Of a stretch of 64,000 nucleotides of DNA, positions 17,562 to 26,590 are shown one piece after another (position 1 is the first letter of the stretch; each line of letters starts with the position of its first letter). The notes below the pieces were generated by a model. The model worked only from the letters and a program-made list of their open reading frames with translations. It was not told the origin of the DNA and ran no database searches. Both the position numbers and the translations under genes were made by a program. This stretch comes from CAYNND01 sp964398775 (GTDB taxonomy: Bacteria > Patescibacteriota > Minisyncoccia > Phycocordibacterales > UBA2100). The DNA lies in NCBI GenBank assembly GCA_964398775.1, contig CAYNND010000006.1, forward strand, positions 5,869 through 69,868. The letters are read 5' to 3'.

Positions 17562-18479
17562 ATGAAACGTGAGCGAGTGAAAAAAACTCCGGAAAAAAAA
17601 CCAACAACGAAGATTAAAAAAACACGACGCACTCCAAAAGTTCCGAAGGTGCAACATAGTCGATGGGCTCATCGTATGAGTGTTGTTGTAGTTGGGGTTG
17701 TATGTGTTGGGTCGCTTGCCGCCGCTACATATGTATATGGTGCACGTCCGGCACTTTACACACTCAATATGCCACGGCTTGCAGCACTGCTACATACGAA
17801 TGATGCTGATGTACTCATGGAGTTAGGGAATCGCTTCCTGAGTCCAGAATCATACAATCTTGCCAAAGCGCGCCAAGCATATGGGCGTGTGCTTACCATT
17901 GACCCAGCATACCCAGGAGCAAACTATCAAATCGGAAGAACGTATTTTCTCGTCGGTGACCATGCGCTTGCACTCATGTACCTCAGTGAAGAAGAGCGAC
18001 TCAGACCGGAGTTCGGGAAGGTGCATTACATGAAAGGACTTGTATACGGTTACATGAAAAAGTTTGATGAAGCAGGTAGAGAATTTCGTGCGTTCATTGA
18101 ATTCGATTCTTTTAATTGGGCTGGGTACAACGACCTTGCATGGGTATATTTTTCACAAGGGTACTATGAAGATGCAGAGGCAATCGCACGCGAGGGACTC
18201 GCTCGTGCATCAGGCAACCCATGGCTGAACAACGCAATCGGCGTTTCGCTGCTTGCACAAGGGCGAGGTCCGGAAGCGGCGCTCTACTTTAAAGATGCGC
18301 GTACAGGATTTCAAAACATGACAGCTGCAGAGTGGGGAGGTGCATACCCAGGTAATTCACCTGACGAACATGAGCGCGGACTTGCTGCATCATTGAGTGC
18401 AGTCGAACGTAATATCGAACGTGCCGAGTCAGCGCTCCTCCCCAGTGGAAAACCTGATATACAATCAAGTCAAGAATGA
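17562..18479 (+). CDS. Membrane-anchored TPR protein
   Basis: 305 residues from ATG 17562. A very basic cytoplasmic N-terminus (~1-40, Lys/Arg/Pro) is followed by one membrane helix (~43-63) and an outside region with tetratricopeptide repeats (~85-260; e.g. AYPGANYQIGRTYFLVGDHA and NWAGYNDLAWVYFSQGYYED). TPRs dock other proteins. It starts the surface-protein island and lies 16 bases upstream of the Cys-rich repeat protein, so it may help assemble or retain the secreted products. Confidence 0.85.
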   Translation: MKRERVKKTPEKKPTTKIKKTRRTPKVPKVQHSRWAHRMSVVVVGVVCVGSLAAATYVYGARPALYTLNMPRLAALLHTNDADVLMELGNRFLSPESYNLAKARQAYGRVLTIDPAYPGANYQIGRTYFLVGDHALALMYLSEEERLRPEFGKVHYMKGLVYGYMKKFDEAGREFRAFIEFDSFNWAGYNDLAWVYFSQGYYEDAEAIAREGLARASGNPWLNNAIGVSLLAQGRGPEAALYFKDARTGFQNMTAAEWGGAYPGNSPDEHERGLAASLSAVERNIERAESALLPSGKPDIQSSQE

Positions 18480-18495
18480 TACGCTAGAGTGAAGT

Positions 18496-20073
18496 ATGAA
18501 AACAAAGCACCATCGTGTGAAAAAAATTAGTAGCACGCTCTTGATTCCAGCTGGAATCGCGCTCGCATTAGTCCTGATGGTGCTCTACAAACCTGCAGAT
18601 AGCACTTTTGTCGAGATTGGATACACTGAGCAGTCACCACTCGGAGAGACAGGAGGTGAAATTATTCCTGCATCATGTCCTTCTCACTTGCACGATGCTC
18701 CAGTCAACTATGGTGCTACCTGTTATTCAGGGGCAAATGCATGTGGTCAAACAGCCACTGGAACGATTCAGTGTAATGGGGCATGTAGCGCTGCTACCCC
18801 AGGAGTTACAACTCCTACTGGTGCTACCTACGGTGCGGCATGTACTTCAGCAGCAAATGCATGTGGTCAGACAAACACAGGAACGATTCAATGTGATGGA
18901 TATTGCAGTGTCGGACAACCAGCAAACCCTGTGGGGTATGGTAATGCATGCTCAGGTCCCGCGAACAGTTGTGGTAGTACCAACTCAGGAACGTTAACGT
19001 GCTCTGGTGGTAGTCCAACACTCTACTGTACCGCAACATCAGCTCCAGCTGATCCAGTACTCCCCGCAACATGTGGCTGTGCAAGCCCACCTGTAAACTA
19101 CGGTACAGCATGTACAAGTGGCGCAAATATCTGTGGATTTACGAATACGGGTACTATTCAGTGCAATAGCACCTGCAGCGCTACAACGCCATCTGACTCA
19201 CTCTGCACAAGCACCTGTGGAAATGGTGTCTGTGATGCACATGAAACTGTCGGCAGCTGCCCAGCAGACTGTCCAGGTTCAGGAACACCACTCACAGGAT
19301 GGGGATGGAGTGATAACATTGGCTGGATATCAGTGAACTGTTCTGACCTTGGGACTTGTGCGACGCGTAACTATGCGCTTCGAAAAAATACTTCAAACAA
19401 AATTGTCGGATACGCATGGAGTGAGAACATCGGGTGGATTAGTGCAAACGCGTCAGAGCTTGCAGGGTGCCCAAGTGGTTCGTGTGATGTCAGTGTCTCA
19501 TCGCTTGGACGTGTGTCAGGATGGATGAAGGCATTAAACGCAGCGGGTGGCTGGGACGGATGGATTTCACTCAATGGTACAAACTATCAAACTATGCTCG
19601 AGTCAGACAACATACTTTCAAACTGGGCATGGGGAAGTGATGTAACGGGTTGGATTCTCTGGTCAGCACAACTTTCATGTGCGCAGACAGCAGGTGATTT
19701 CTGCTCGGGAGACTTGTGGCAGCATCGTCATCCAAACTGTACTGTGACAACGGTACTCGACTGTGCTCCAAGTACATGTTCAACAAGTACAAACCAGTGT
19801 GTCGTTATGCCACCACCATCTGCAATCACGGGACTTCGTGCGACGCCACAACTCGTCTCGCCAGGAGGTACATCGGTTATAAGTTGGAACATTAAGAACG
19901 CGACCTCATGTACAGTGAGCGGTAACGGCAACTCGTGGACTGGTGTGACCGGTACTCAGACAACCAACCCTATTAACACAGTCTCAACATATACACTCAG
20001 TTGTACTGGACTCGGAGGTAACCTTACACAGACAGCAATCATCAAGTTTGCTCCGAAGTGGCAAGAGAAGTAA
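18496..20073 (+). CDS. Secreted Cys-rich repeat protein with GW-type repeats
   Basis: 525 residues. Basic N-terminus and one hydrophobic helix (~14-32), probably an uncleaved anchor or signal. At ~65-235 there are about four copies of a Cys-rich unit YGxACxSxANxCGxTxTGTIQC. A CGNGVCDAHETVGSCPADCP motif follows. At ~270-400 there are repeats of WSDNIGWIS type (GWGWSDNIGWISVN, GYAWSENIGWISAN and more divergent copies). A C-terminal Ig-like domain (~445-520) has a Cys pair. This is a surface protein stabilised by disulphides; the function is unknown, with adhesion or cell-wall contact the likely theme. Confidence 0.82.
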   Translation: MKTKHHRVKKISSTLLIPAGIALALVLMVLYKPADSTFVEIGYTEQSPLGETGGEIIPASCPSHLHDAPVNYGATCYSGANACGQTATGTIQCNGACSAATPGVTTPTGATYGAACTSAANACGQTNTGTIQCDGYCSVGQPANPVGYGNACSGPANSCGSTNSGTLTCSGGSPTLYCTATSAPADPVLPATCGCASPPVNYGTACTSGANICGFTNTGTIQCNSTCSATTPSDSLCTSTCGNGVCDAHETVGSCPADCPGSGTPLTGWGWSDNIGWISVNCSDLGTCATRNYALRKNTSNKIVGYAWSENIGWISANASELAGCPSGSCDVSVSSLGRVSGWMKALNAAGGWDGWISLNGTNYQTMLESDNILSNWAWGSDVTGWILWSAQLSCAQTAGDFCSGDLWQHRHPNCTVTTVLDCAPSTCSTSTNQCVVMPPPSAITGLRATPQLVSPGGTSVISWNIKNATSCTVSGNGNSWTGVTGTQTTNPINTVSTYTLSCTGLGGNLTQTAIIKFAPKWQEK

Positions 20074-20103
20074 GTAAATCGAACGTACAGTTCGAACATA
20101 AGT

Positions 20104-20874
20104 ATGAAAAAATCTTTCTACGTACTATTTTTCCTACTTCCATTTTCAGCACTCGCCTGGACGGGACCATCTGCAGCACCACCAGGGAACAATATCTCTG
20201 CACCAGTAAATACAAGTAGTGCAGATCAGTTCAAGCCTGCTGTAATGGGTGCAGATATTCTAAATATCACTGGGGCAAATCAGTACTTTAATTTTGGCAA
20301 TACAACCGGTTCTGCAGGTTTTGGCTTTCGAAACAATGGCGGTATTGTCGAATACAAGCAAAATGCAGGACAAAACACTGCCGCAGGGTGGACCGAGTTT
20401 GGGCAGGGACGAGGGAGTCTGATGAAGATACGACTCGCACAGTGTGGTGGCGGTTGCGCTAGTTATCATGCACTCAATACATGGATAAATGTCTCTGGAT
20501 ACGGATACACATGGTCTACCGCGCTCAACACAGACTCAAGTACATTTACGCATAACAATACAGGAACAATTACTGTCTCAAAGGCTGGTGTATATCGTGT
20601 ACGAGTTGGCACTATGTTTGTCCCAACTACTGATGCTGCCTATGTTTACGGATGCCCGATTATAAATGGCTCTGCAAACTGTGGGCCGCTTGGCTCTGCT
20701 GAGGGGTTGCGCCACTCATATCATCCAGCGGGCTGGTGGGGTCAGAATATTACGTCGTTTATTTTTGAACTTACTGCTGGTACGACCGTCGGGTATGGTT
20801 ACTACACACCATACACACTTTCATACTGGGCGAACGATTCCTACACGTTTCTTGAAGTAACTCGAGTTAATTAA
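20104..20874 (+). CDS. Secreted modular protein A1: shared N-module plus C1q/TNF-like head
   Basis: 256 residues. Signal peptide MKKSFYVLFFLLPFSALA, then a ~75-residue module shared by five island proteins (WTGPSAAPPGNN, then KPAVMGADILNI, FNFGNTTG, GFGFRNNGG). The C-terminal ~150 residues are predicted beta sandwich with AGVYRVRVGTM and a final SYTFLEVTRVN, a pattern seen in C1q/TNF-like jelly rolls, which usually form trimers. Four Cys are likely disulphide-bonded. Closest relative is the next gene. Assignment of the fold is by pattern and moderate. Confidence 0.8.
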   Translation: MKKSFYVLFFLLPFSALAWTGPSAAPPGNNISAPVNTSSADQFKPAVMGADILNITGANQYFNFGNTTGSAGFGFRNNGGIVEYKQNAGQNTAAGWTEFGQGRGSLMKIRLAQCGGGCASYHALNTWINVSGYGYTWSTALNTDSSTFTHNNTGTITVSKAGVYRVRVGTMFVPTTDAAYVYGCPIINGSANCGPLGSAEGLRHSYHPAGWWGQNITSFIFELTAGTTVGYGYYTPYTLSYWANDSYTFLEVTRVN

Positions 20875-20890
20875 TAATCATACTTGTATC

Positions 20891-21709
20891 ATGCACACAA
20901 AACTTTATATAAAAAAATATACGAAACAGGCACAGGGAATCATGTTTATCCTGCTCGTTTCTTTTTTGGGCGCAGGTTTGGTAAGTGCATGGACTGGTCC
21001 AACAGCAGTACCTCCGAACAACAACGTTGCTGCGCCAGTAAACGTAGGAGGGGCGAACCAGTCAAAACCAGGACTCATCGGCGCAAATATTTTCAATGTC
21101 TATGGTTCAGGACAGTACATAAACTTCGGCACTACCACAGGCTCATCAGGTTTTGGCTTCCGCAACAATGGTGGCATCATAGAATATAAACAAAGTGCAG
21201 GACAAAATACTGCAGCAGGATGGACTGAAGTGGGGAAGGGCCGTGGTAGTTATGTACGTATCGCACTCAATTACTGTGGTGGCGGTTGTGGAAGCTACCA
21301 TGCGCTCAACACTTGGGTGCGCGTGTCGAATTATGGATATACATGGACAACGTATACCAATACTGACACTGCAACATTCACACCAAACGGCACTGGCACC
21401 GTCACAATAAATAAAGCAGGCGTGTATCGTATTCGCCTCCAGACAATGATGATTCCAACCGCAAGCACTGCATGGACTGCATACGGATGTCCAATGATAA
21501 ACGGAGTAGAAAACTGTGGACCACTCGGAGCGGGTGAAGGATTAAAGCACGCATATTACCCAGCAGGGTGGTGGGGACAAAACATAACTGAATTCACTTT
21601 TGAACTTTCAGCTGGAAACACAGTAGGATATGCATACTATATCCCTGTTGCGATGAGTTACTGGGCACACGATACGTATACATTCCTCGACATACTTCGT
21701 CTGAACTAA
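20891..21709 (+). CDS. Secreted modular protein A2, paralogue of A1
   Basis: 272 residues. A longer basic N-terminus precedes the signal helix (MFILLVSFLGAGLVSA). It has the same shared module and the same head as A1, with Cys positions conserved (CGGGCGSYHALNTW, GCPMINGVENCGPLG). This is a tandem duplication of A1. A CATACT box ends 6 bases before the ATG, so it may have its own leaderless transcript. Confidence 0.8.
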   Translation: MHTKLYIKKYTKQAQGIMFILLVSFLGAGLVSAWTGPTAVPPNNNVAAPVNVGGANQSKPGLIGANIFNVYGSGQYINFGTTTGSSGFGFRNNGGIIEYKQSAGQNTAAGWTEVGKGRGSYVRIALNYCGGGCGSYHALNTWVRVSNYGYTWTTYTNTDTATFTPNGTGTVTINKAGVYRIRLQTMMIPTASTAWTAYGCPMINGVENCGPLGAGEGLKHAYYPAGWWGQNITEFTFELSAGNTVGYAYYIPVAMSYWAHDTYTFLDILRLN

Positions 21710-21714
21710 ATCGT

Positions 21715-22323
21715 ATGAATCGACTTATTCTCATAATTGTGAGTGGTATCGTTGCTGGTGGGGTTGTTTGGTATATTTTCTCTCACGGGATATCTACACC
21801 ACAAAAATCTCAAACCACTTCGGCTGATACTATGACCATGGAAGCGGAAGTGAAGCGAGTACTTATGTTCATGCACCCACATATAACCGAAGAAGTTGCC
21901 GATGAGTACTTGGATGAACTTAAAACTTTAAACAAGCAATATGGGTATACTTCAGGTGGTGAGCCAAAAGGGGATATTGAGACGATGCGTGCGTATGCAG
22001 GAGCAGTCGAGGTAATCCAAAAAAAGTACAACATGATGCCGCAGGCAGATACCCAGGCAGCTCCAGCGTCAGGGTACCCGCAGCCACATCTTGCACCACA
22101 ACAGACCGATACAATGTACATGCCTCCGTCACAGATAGGTAGTCAGAGCACCACTACGCAGAGCCCTGCTCTGCAAACCGCAGGCTCGCAGAAACCACTC
22201 GGTCCAACTGCAAATCCAAACAGTGGTGCGGCAAAGGGTGGTCCGGCGTCAACTCCACCACTAATCCAGCAAGACAATCTACCTCCAGCACCTCCTGTGC
22301 CTCCTCAAATGAGTAGTGAATAA
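21715..22323 (+). CDS. Single-pass anchored protein B1 with Pro-rich tail
   Basis: 202 residues. N-terminal membrane helix (~4-22), a helical domain (~45-105; HPHITEEVADEYLDEL up to IQKKYNMM) and a Pro/Gln/Ser-rich tail. The domain matches that of the 24501 gene (PHIS..TAEQYEAE up to KYNIHM), so these are paralogues placed after secreted modular proteins. It starts 5 bases after A2. It may be a membrane-proximal partner for the secreted heads; function unknown. Confidence 0.72.
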   Translation: MNRLILIIVSGIVAGGVVWYIFSHGISTPQKSQTTSADTMTMEAEVKRVLMFMHPHITEEVADEYLDELKTLNKQYGYTSGGEPKGDIETMRAYAGAVEVIQKKYNMMPQADTQAAPASGYPQPHLAPQQTDTMYMPPSQIGSQSTTTQSPALQTAGSQKPLGPTANPNSGAAKGGPASTPPLIQQDNLPPAPPVPPQMSSE

Positions 22324-22394
22324 AAAAACTGCTTCTATCTTGAAAGGTGTGCACAGAAAACATCTATGATGTTTTGACATGATACGATACATGC

Positions 22395-23657
22395 ATGTCT
22401 AAGCGTACTTTCTTATTGGTAGTACTGTCTTGCGCGATCCCTGTTGCACTCTTTGCCTGGACAGGACCATCAGCTGCACCACCAGGAAACAATGTCTCAG
22501 CTCCAGTGAACATCGGTTCAGCCGATCAGTTCAAACCAGGTATCATGGGGGCAAATATCATCAATATTTACGGCTCAAGTCAGTATCTTAGTTTTGGGAA
22601 CACCACGGGAGCGAGCGGATTTGGTATCAGAAATAATGCAGGCTATTTAGAGTTCAAAAATAGTGGTGGTGCATGGAACCGCTTCGGCCCACCATTTACT
22701 GCAGGCTTAAGTGTGAGTGGTACTCTCGGTACGCTCTATGGTGGCTCATATCGTATCAATGCAAACGGTGACAACGCAACAGGTGGAGGAATACTCATCG
22801 CAGACGATGGAGGCTTCTTTGACTATAATGACGGGTGGGTTACATTTAACGGTTCAACAGGCATCAAGATTGCAGGAAATAATGGTGCGGCAAGTCAGGG
22901 CAATCAGCTACAGGTGAATGGAAGAATCGATGCAAATTCCTATGGAGGTAACGGGGGAATCATCTCATCAGGAAATTATGGTGGAACAGGAACCGCTGCA
23001 TATTTTCCCTCAGGCATCTGGGCAAATGGTGCAAGTTCATGGCTCTATGGGACCATCTATACAAATGGACAGGTATACGATACTGCGGTTGGTACAGTGC
23101 GCGATGCGGGGGGTGGCTGGATTCGTACCTATGGTGCAACTGGGTGGTACTCACAAACGTATGGAGGTGGCTGGCATATGTCCGACACGACATGGCTCAG
23201 AGCATACGGGAACAAAAATGTCTATACACCAGGCACAATCAGAGGTGATGCATCGCTCGACTCAAACAATCTCTGCGACCCTGCACACTCATATTGCTCA
23301 ACGATATATGGTTTGTGGTATGTGCATACGTACTACTATTCTGACAAACGGTTGAAAAAAGATATTAAAGATATGTCAGATGATTATGGTCTTGGAGCAA
23401 TCATGAAGCTACGCCCTGTGCAATTTACATGGAAAGACAAAACTTCTTCAGAAAAACTTGGTCCACAAATTGGTCTCATCGCACAAGAAGTTGAACAAGT
23501 GATTCCTGAGGCTGTGGATACTATGCCAAGTAAGGAAATTACTAACGAAGATGGCACGAAAGAAACAATTGAAAATCCAAAATCAGTCACGCATCAGAAC
23601 CTTGTTGTACCGCTGATTAAGTATGCACAAGACTTAAAAGCACTCAACGATGTGTAA
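22395..23657 (+). CDS. Secreted fibre-like protein with S74 intramolecular chaperone
   Basis: 420 residues. Signal peptide (~1-21), the shared island module (~22-95), a Gly/Asn/Ser-rich beta-repeat middle (~100-310) and a C-terminal peptidase S74 / endosialidase-type chaperone domain beginning YYSDKRLKKDI (~314). The catalytic Ser (about 316) and Lys pair are present, as is GLIAQEVEQVIPEAV. In phage tail fibres this domain trimerises the fibre and then cuts itself off. Its fusion to the island's N-module argues for a trimeric surface fibre made by the cell rather than a prophage gene; no other phage genes are nearby. Confidence 0.85.
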   Translation: MSKRTFLLVVLSCAIPVALFAWTGPSAAPPGNNVSAPVNIGSADQFKPGIMGANIINIYGSSQYLSFGNTTGASGFGIRNNAGYLEFKNSGGAWNRFGPPFTAGLSVSGTLGTLYGGSYRINANGDNATGGGILIADDGGFFDYNDGWVTFNGSTGIKIAGNNGAASQGNQLQVNGRIDANSYGGNGGIISSGNYGGTGTAAYFPSGIWANGASSWLYGTIYTNGQVYDTAVGTVRDAGGGWIRTYGATGWYSQTYGGGWHMSDTTWLRAYGNKNVYTPGTIRGDASLDSNNLCDPAHSYCSTIYGLWYVHTYYYSDKRLKKDIKDMSDDYGLGAIMKLRPVQFTWKDKTSSEKLGPQIGLIAQEVEQVIPEAVDTMPSKEITNEDGTKETIENPKSVTHQNLVVPLIKYAQDLKALNDV

Positions 23658-23775
23658 CAGAAAAAATAGATGCCCCCAAGAAACAGGTCAGAGAGTTGCA
23701 GTCACGGTAGACATATACACATATAGAAGCGTAGGAGTGACAGCCCCTGCGGGGAAAGTGCTACGATGGTAGGGT

Positions 23776-24498
23776 ATGCACCGAATCATCACTATTATTT
23801 GCGCTGTACTTTTTCCAGCAGCACTCTTTGCATGGACAGGTCCGACAGCTGCACCACCTGGAAACAACATCGCTGCGCCAGTCAACGTCGGCGGTACTGA
23901 CCAGTTCAAGCCTGCAATTGTCGGCGCGAACATTGTCAACATTTACGGTTCAAACCAGTATTTGAACTTTGGTAACACAACTGGTTCAACAGGATACGGT
24001 ATCCGCAACAACGGAGGGAAGCTCGAGGCAAAGAACTCAGGTGGCGCATGGATTAAGCTTATAGATAAGCCATGGTTTGTCGCAAGTGGCGATGGATACG
24101 GCTGGCAGGGACAATCAGCAGGTACGTGGCTCTACCCAACAACACTCACAACCTTACGAGGCAATGCAACCGCAAGTTACAACCCTGCAACGGCGCTCTT
24201 CACAGCACCTGAAGCAGGTCTCTATTTCTGTTTCTTCCAGGGGTATAAGAGTTATACAGCTGCAGGGTATCACCATACCATTTCAACATGTAATGGCACG
24301 GTCTGTAATGGTTTTGGTAGCTGGGACTATACACTCGCATCACAGGGGTATACCTCATATGACCAATCAACATCACAAATCTCTGGAATCTATAACCTCG
24401 CACTCGGGGAAACAATTGGCTTTCGTATGTACTCTGAACAAGCAAACAGCTACTCATACTACCCACCATACTCACGCACGGGATGCGCAAAATTGTAA
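23776..24498 (+). CDS. Secreted modular protein C1: N-module plus C1q-like head
   Basis: 240 residues. Signal peptide ending LFA before WTGPTAAPPGNN, the shared module, then a C1q-like domain (~100-240) with TALFTAPEAGLYFCFFQGYK and a late strand LGETIGFRMYSEQ. This head differs from that of A1/A2 but is nearly the same as in the gene at 24950, including a 24-base identical stretch at 24055-24078. A TACGAT box precedes the start by 8 bases. Confidence 0.82.
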   Translation: MHRIITIICAVLFPAALFAWTGPTAAPPGNNIAAPVNVGGTDQFKPAIVGANIVNIYGSNQYLNFGNTTGSTGYGIRNNGGKLEAKNSGGAWIKLIDKPWFVASGDGYGWQGQSAGTWLYPTTLTTLRGNATASYNPATALFTAPEAGLYFCFFQGYKSYTAAGYHHTISTCNGTVCNGFGSWDYTLASQGYTSYDQSTSQISGIYNLALGETIGFRMYSEQANSYSYYPPYSRTGCAKL

Positions 24499-24500
24499 CT

Positions 24501-24938
24501 ATGAGTAAAACACTATTCATCACAATAGTCCTTATTGCAACGCTTGCAGGCGCGTGGTGGTTTTTAAGTACTGACTCAGGCTCATCGAGTATCATAGGAG
24601 TACCGGTTCACAAAGAGGAAAAAGCTGAACCACCAAACTTACCGAAGCCACCAAGTTTTGTTGAGCGAGTACTGAAGGACAATCCACATATTTCAAGAGA
24701 GACTGCAGAGCAATATGAAGCTGAGCGCATACAAACAAATGTCGCGCATCAAGAGTATCGTGTGCGCGTCTTAAAAGAAAAAAAAGTGAGCGACCCTGAG
24801 GAGATGATTGCAATTGAACAGGGTTTGGCACTTGAGCTGCAGGCACAATTTGAACAGCTTGAAGCAAAATACAATATCCATATGCAGCAGGGGAAGCCTG
24901 GTTTTATTGGGGCACCGATTCCGCCCCCACTCCCATAG
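24501..24938 (+). CDS. Single-pass anchored protein B2, paralogue of B1
   Basis: 145 residues from ATG 24501, two bases after the C1 stop. Membrane helix (~4-20), Pro-rich linker and a helical domain (~50-130) with NPHISRETAEQYEAE and a closing KYNIHM, as in B1. The short Pro-rich end differs. It forms a C1-B2-C2 series with its neighbours, mirroring A2-B1-fibre. Confidence 0.72.
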   Translation: MSKTLFITIVLIATLAGAWWFLSTDSGSSSIIGVPVHKEEKAEPPNLPKPPSFVERVLKDNPHISRETAEQYEAERIQTNVAHQEYRVRVLKEKKVSDPEEMIAIEQGLALELQAQFEQLEAKYNIHMQQGKPGFIGAPIPPPLP

Positions 24939-24949
24939 TAGATGTATAT

Positions 24950-25723
24950 ATGAACAACAACAGCTATAGCACACTGATACGTACCATTTGCTCAGCAGTA
25001 GTCGCAGCGTTTTTGATTGCAACCTGTGGGGTGCAGACGCTTGCTGCATGGACTGCTCCTACGGGAACACCGGGCAATAATAATGCAGCACCACCTGTAA
25101 ATACCGGAACAGGGACTCAGGCAAAACCAGGCGTGCTTGGAGCAAACATTCTGAACATTTATGGTTCAAACTTGTATCTCAACTTCGGTAACCCAGACGG
25201 TGCAAGTGGTTTCGGTATTCGCAGTAACGCAGGTGTGCTCGAAGGTAAAGATTCTGGGGGAGCGTGGGGCAAGCTTATAGATAAGCCATGGTTTATTGCA
25301 AACGGCACTTCAGCAGTGTGGCAGTCTCAGGGTGCTGCGACTTGGCTCTATCCAACTGCGCTTGATAATAAAAAAGGTAATGCCGCAGCGAGTTTTAACT
25401 CAGCAACAGGGTACTTCACTGCTCCAGAGGCTGGAGTTTACCTCTGTTTTTTCAGTGGGTATAAGAGTTACTCCACTCCTGATGTTCACCACACCATATC
25501 TACATGTTCAGGCGGCCCGAGCTCAGTATGCAACAACTTCGGAAACTATGACTATACGCTTGCTTCACAAGGATATTCGGGCTATGACCAGTCAACATCA
25601 CAGCTTATCGGACTCTACAATCTCATTGCGGGTGAAAGCATCACATTCCGTATGTACTCAAGTGCGGGAAACAGCTATGCGTACTACCCACCGCAGAGTC
25701 GTATGGGCTGCGCTAAGCTGTAA
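24950..25723 (+). CDS. Secreted modular protein C2, paralogue of C1
   Basis: 257 residues. Longer signal region (~1-33, ending TLAA before WTAPTGTPGNN), the shared module with changes (NPDGASGFGIRSNAG), and a C1q-like head with GYFTAPEAGVYLCFFSGYKS. Shares a 24-base identical stretch with C1 (25271-25294). Last gene of the surface island. Confidence 0.82.
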   Translation: MNNNSYSTLIRTICSAVVAAFLIATCGVQTLAAWTAPTGTPGNNNAAPPVNTGTGTQAKPGVLGANILNIYGSNLYLNFGNPDGASGFGIRSNAGVLEGKDSGGAWGKLIDKPWFIANGTSAVWQSQGAATWLYPTALDNKKGNAAASFNSATGYFTAPEAGVYLCFFSGYKSYSTPDVHHTISTCSGGPSSVCNNFGNYDYTLASQGYSGYDQSTSQLIGLYNLIAGESITFRMYSSAGNSYAYYPPQSRMGCAKL

Positions 25724-25774
25724 GACACACAGACCTCATTCGTCAGTAGTAGTATTAGGATATATACTTTCATT

Positions 25775-26572
25775 ATGGAAACATTTTTTGCAAACCCAAT
25801 TATTCAGAAAGTAGGCATCGCAGCACTTGGTGCACTTGCGCTCCTCTTTGCAGTTCAGTCAATCACTGAGATAAAAGGCTGGAAGTTTATAGGCTCAGGC
25901 ACAACAGCGACTAACACCATTGCTGTTACTGGTAAGGGAGAAATTTTTGCAGTGCCAGATATTGCACAATTTACCCTTGGTGTAACAAAAGAAGCGAAAG
26001 ATGTAAAGGCTGCCCAAAAGGAGGCGACAGAAAAGATGAATGACATCATCGCGTACCTCAAATCAACGGGTATCGAAGAGAAAGATATAAAGACGATTAA
26101 CTATTCTGCACAGCCAAAGTATGAGTGGATACAGCCACCATGCCGCCCTGGAGAGTACTGTGGAAACGGACAAAACAAGCTTGTCGGATTTACCGTATCG
26201 CAGACACTCCAAGTAAAAGTTCGAAAGGATACAGATAAGGCAAGTGATGTATTGGGTGAAGCTGGTGCGCGCGGTGCAACTGAAATTGGCTCACTTGAGT
26301 TCATAAATGATGATGAGGACAAGCTCAAGGCAGATGCTCGAAGCAAGGCAATTGCTGACGCAAAACAAAAGGCAGATACACTCGCGCGCGAACTGGGAGT
26401 ATCTATCGTACGCATCGTTGGTTTCTCTGAAGATGGGGGATACCAGCCTGTCATGTACAAAGCAGCGCGCATGGAGGCAGTAGCCATGGATGCCGGAGCA
26501 CCAGCACCTGAGCTTCCTGTAGGTGAAAATAAGATTCTCTCAAATGTCACTGTGACATACGAGATCAGATAG
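25775..26572 (+). CDS. SIMPL-domain (DUF541) protein
   Basis: 265 residues. One N-terminal hydrophobic helix (~12-30), then the SIMPL domain: ITVTGKGE-like start (IAVTGKGEIFAVPDIAQFTL), DIKTINYSAQPKYEW, and ADAKQKADTLARELGV near the end. Family members form periplasmic or surface oligomers and have been linked to oxidative-stress tolerance; the exact role is unclear. TATACT at 25763-25768 ends 6 bases before the ATG, predicting a leaderless mRNA. A strong terminator follows. Confidence 0.9.
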   Translation: METFFANPIIQKVGIAALGALALLFAVQSITEIKGWKFIGSGTTATNTIAVTGKGEIFAVPDIAQFTLGVTKEAKDVKAAQKEATEKMNDIIAYLKSTGIEEKDIKTINYSAQPKYEWIQPPCRPGEYCGNGQNKLVGFTVSQTLQVKVRKDTDKASDVLGEAGARGATEIGSLEFINDDEDKLKADARSKAIADAKQKADTLARELGVSIVRIVGFSEDGGYQPVMYKAARMEAVAMDAGAPAPELPVGENKILSNVTVTYEIR

Positions 26573-26590
26573 ATAGATAGGTTTACGCAA

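Noticed and set aside
18660..19640. CRISPR-like repeats
   Set aside because: The repeats are in-frame protein repeats with diverged DNA, no conserved repeat-spacer spacing and no cas genes.
22324..22394. Terminator before the S74 fibre gene
   Set aside because: Only a short ACATC/GATGT inverted repeat with a brief T run; too weak to call.
22395..23657. Prophage tail fibre
   Set aside because: The signal peptide and shared N-module with four non-phage neighbours, and the absence of other phage genes, favour a cellular surface protein.
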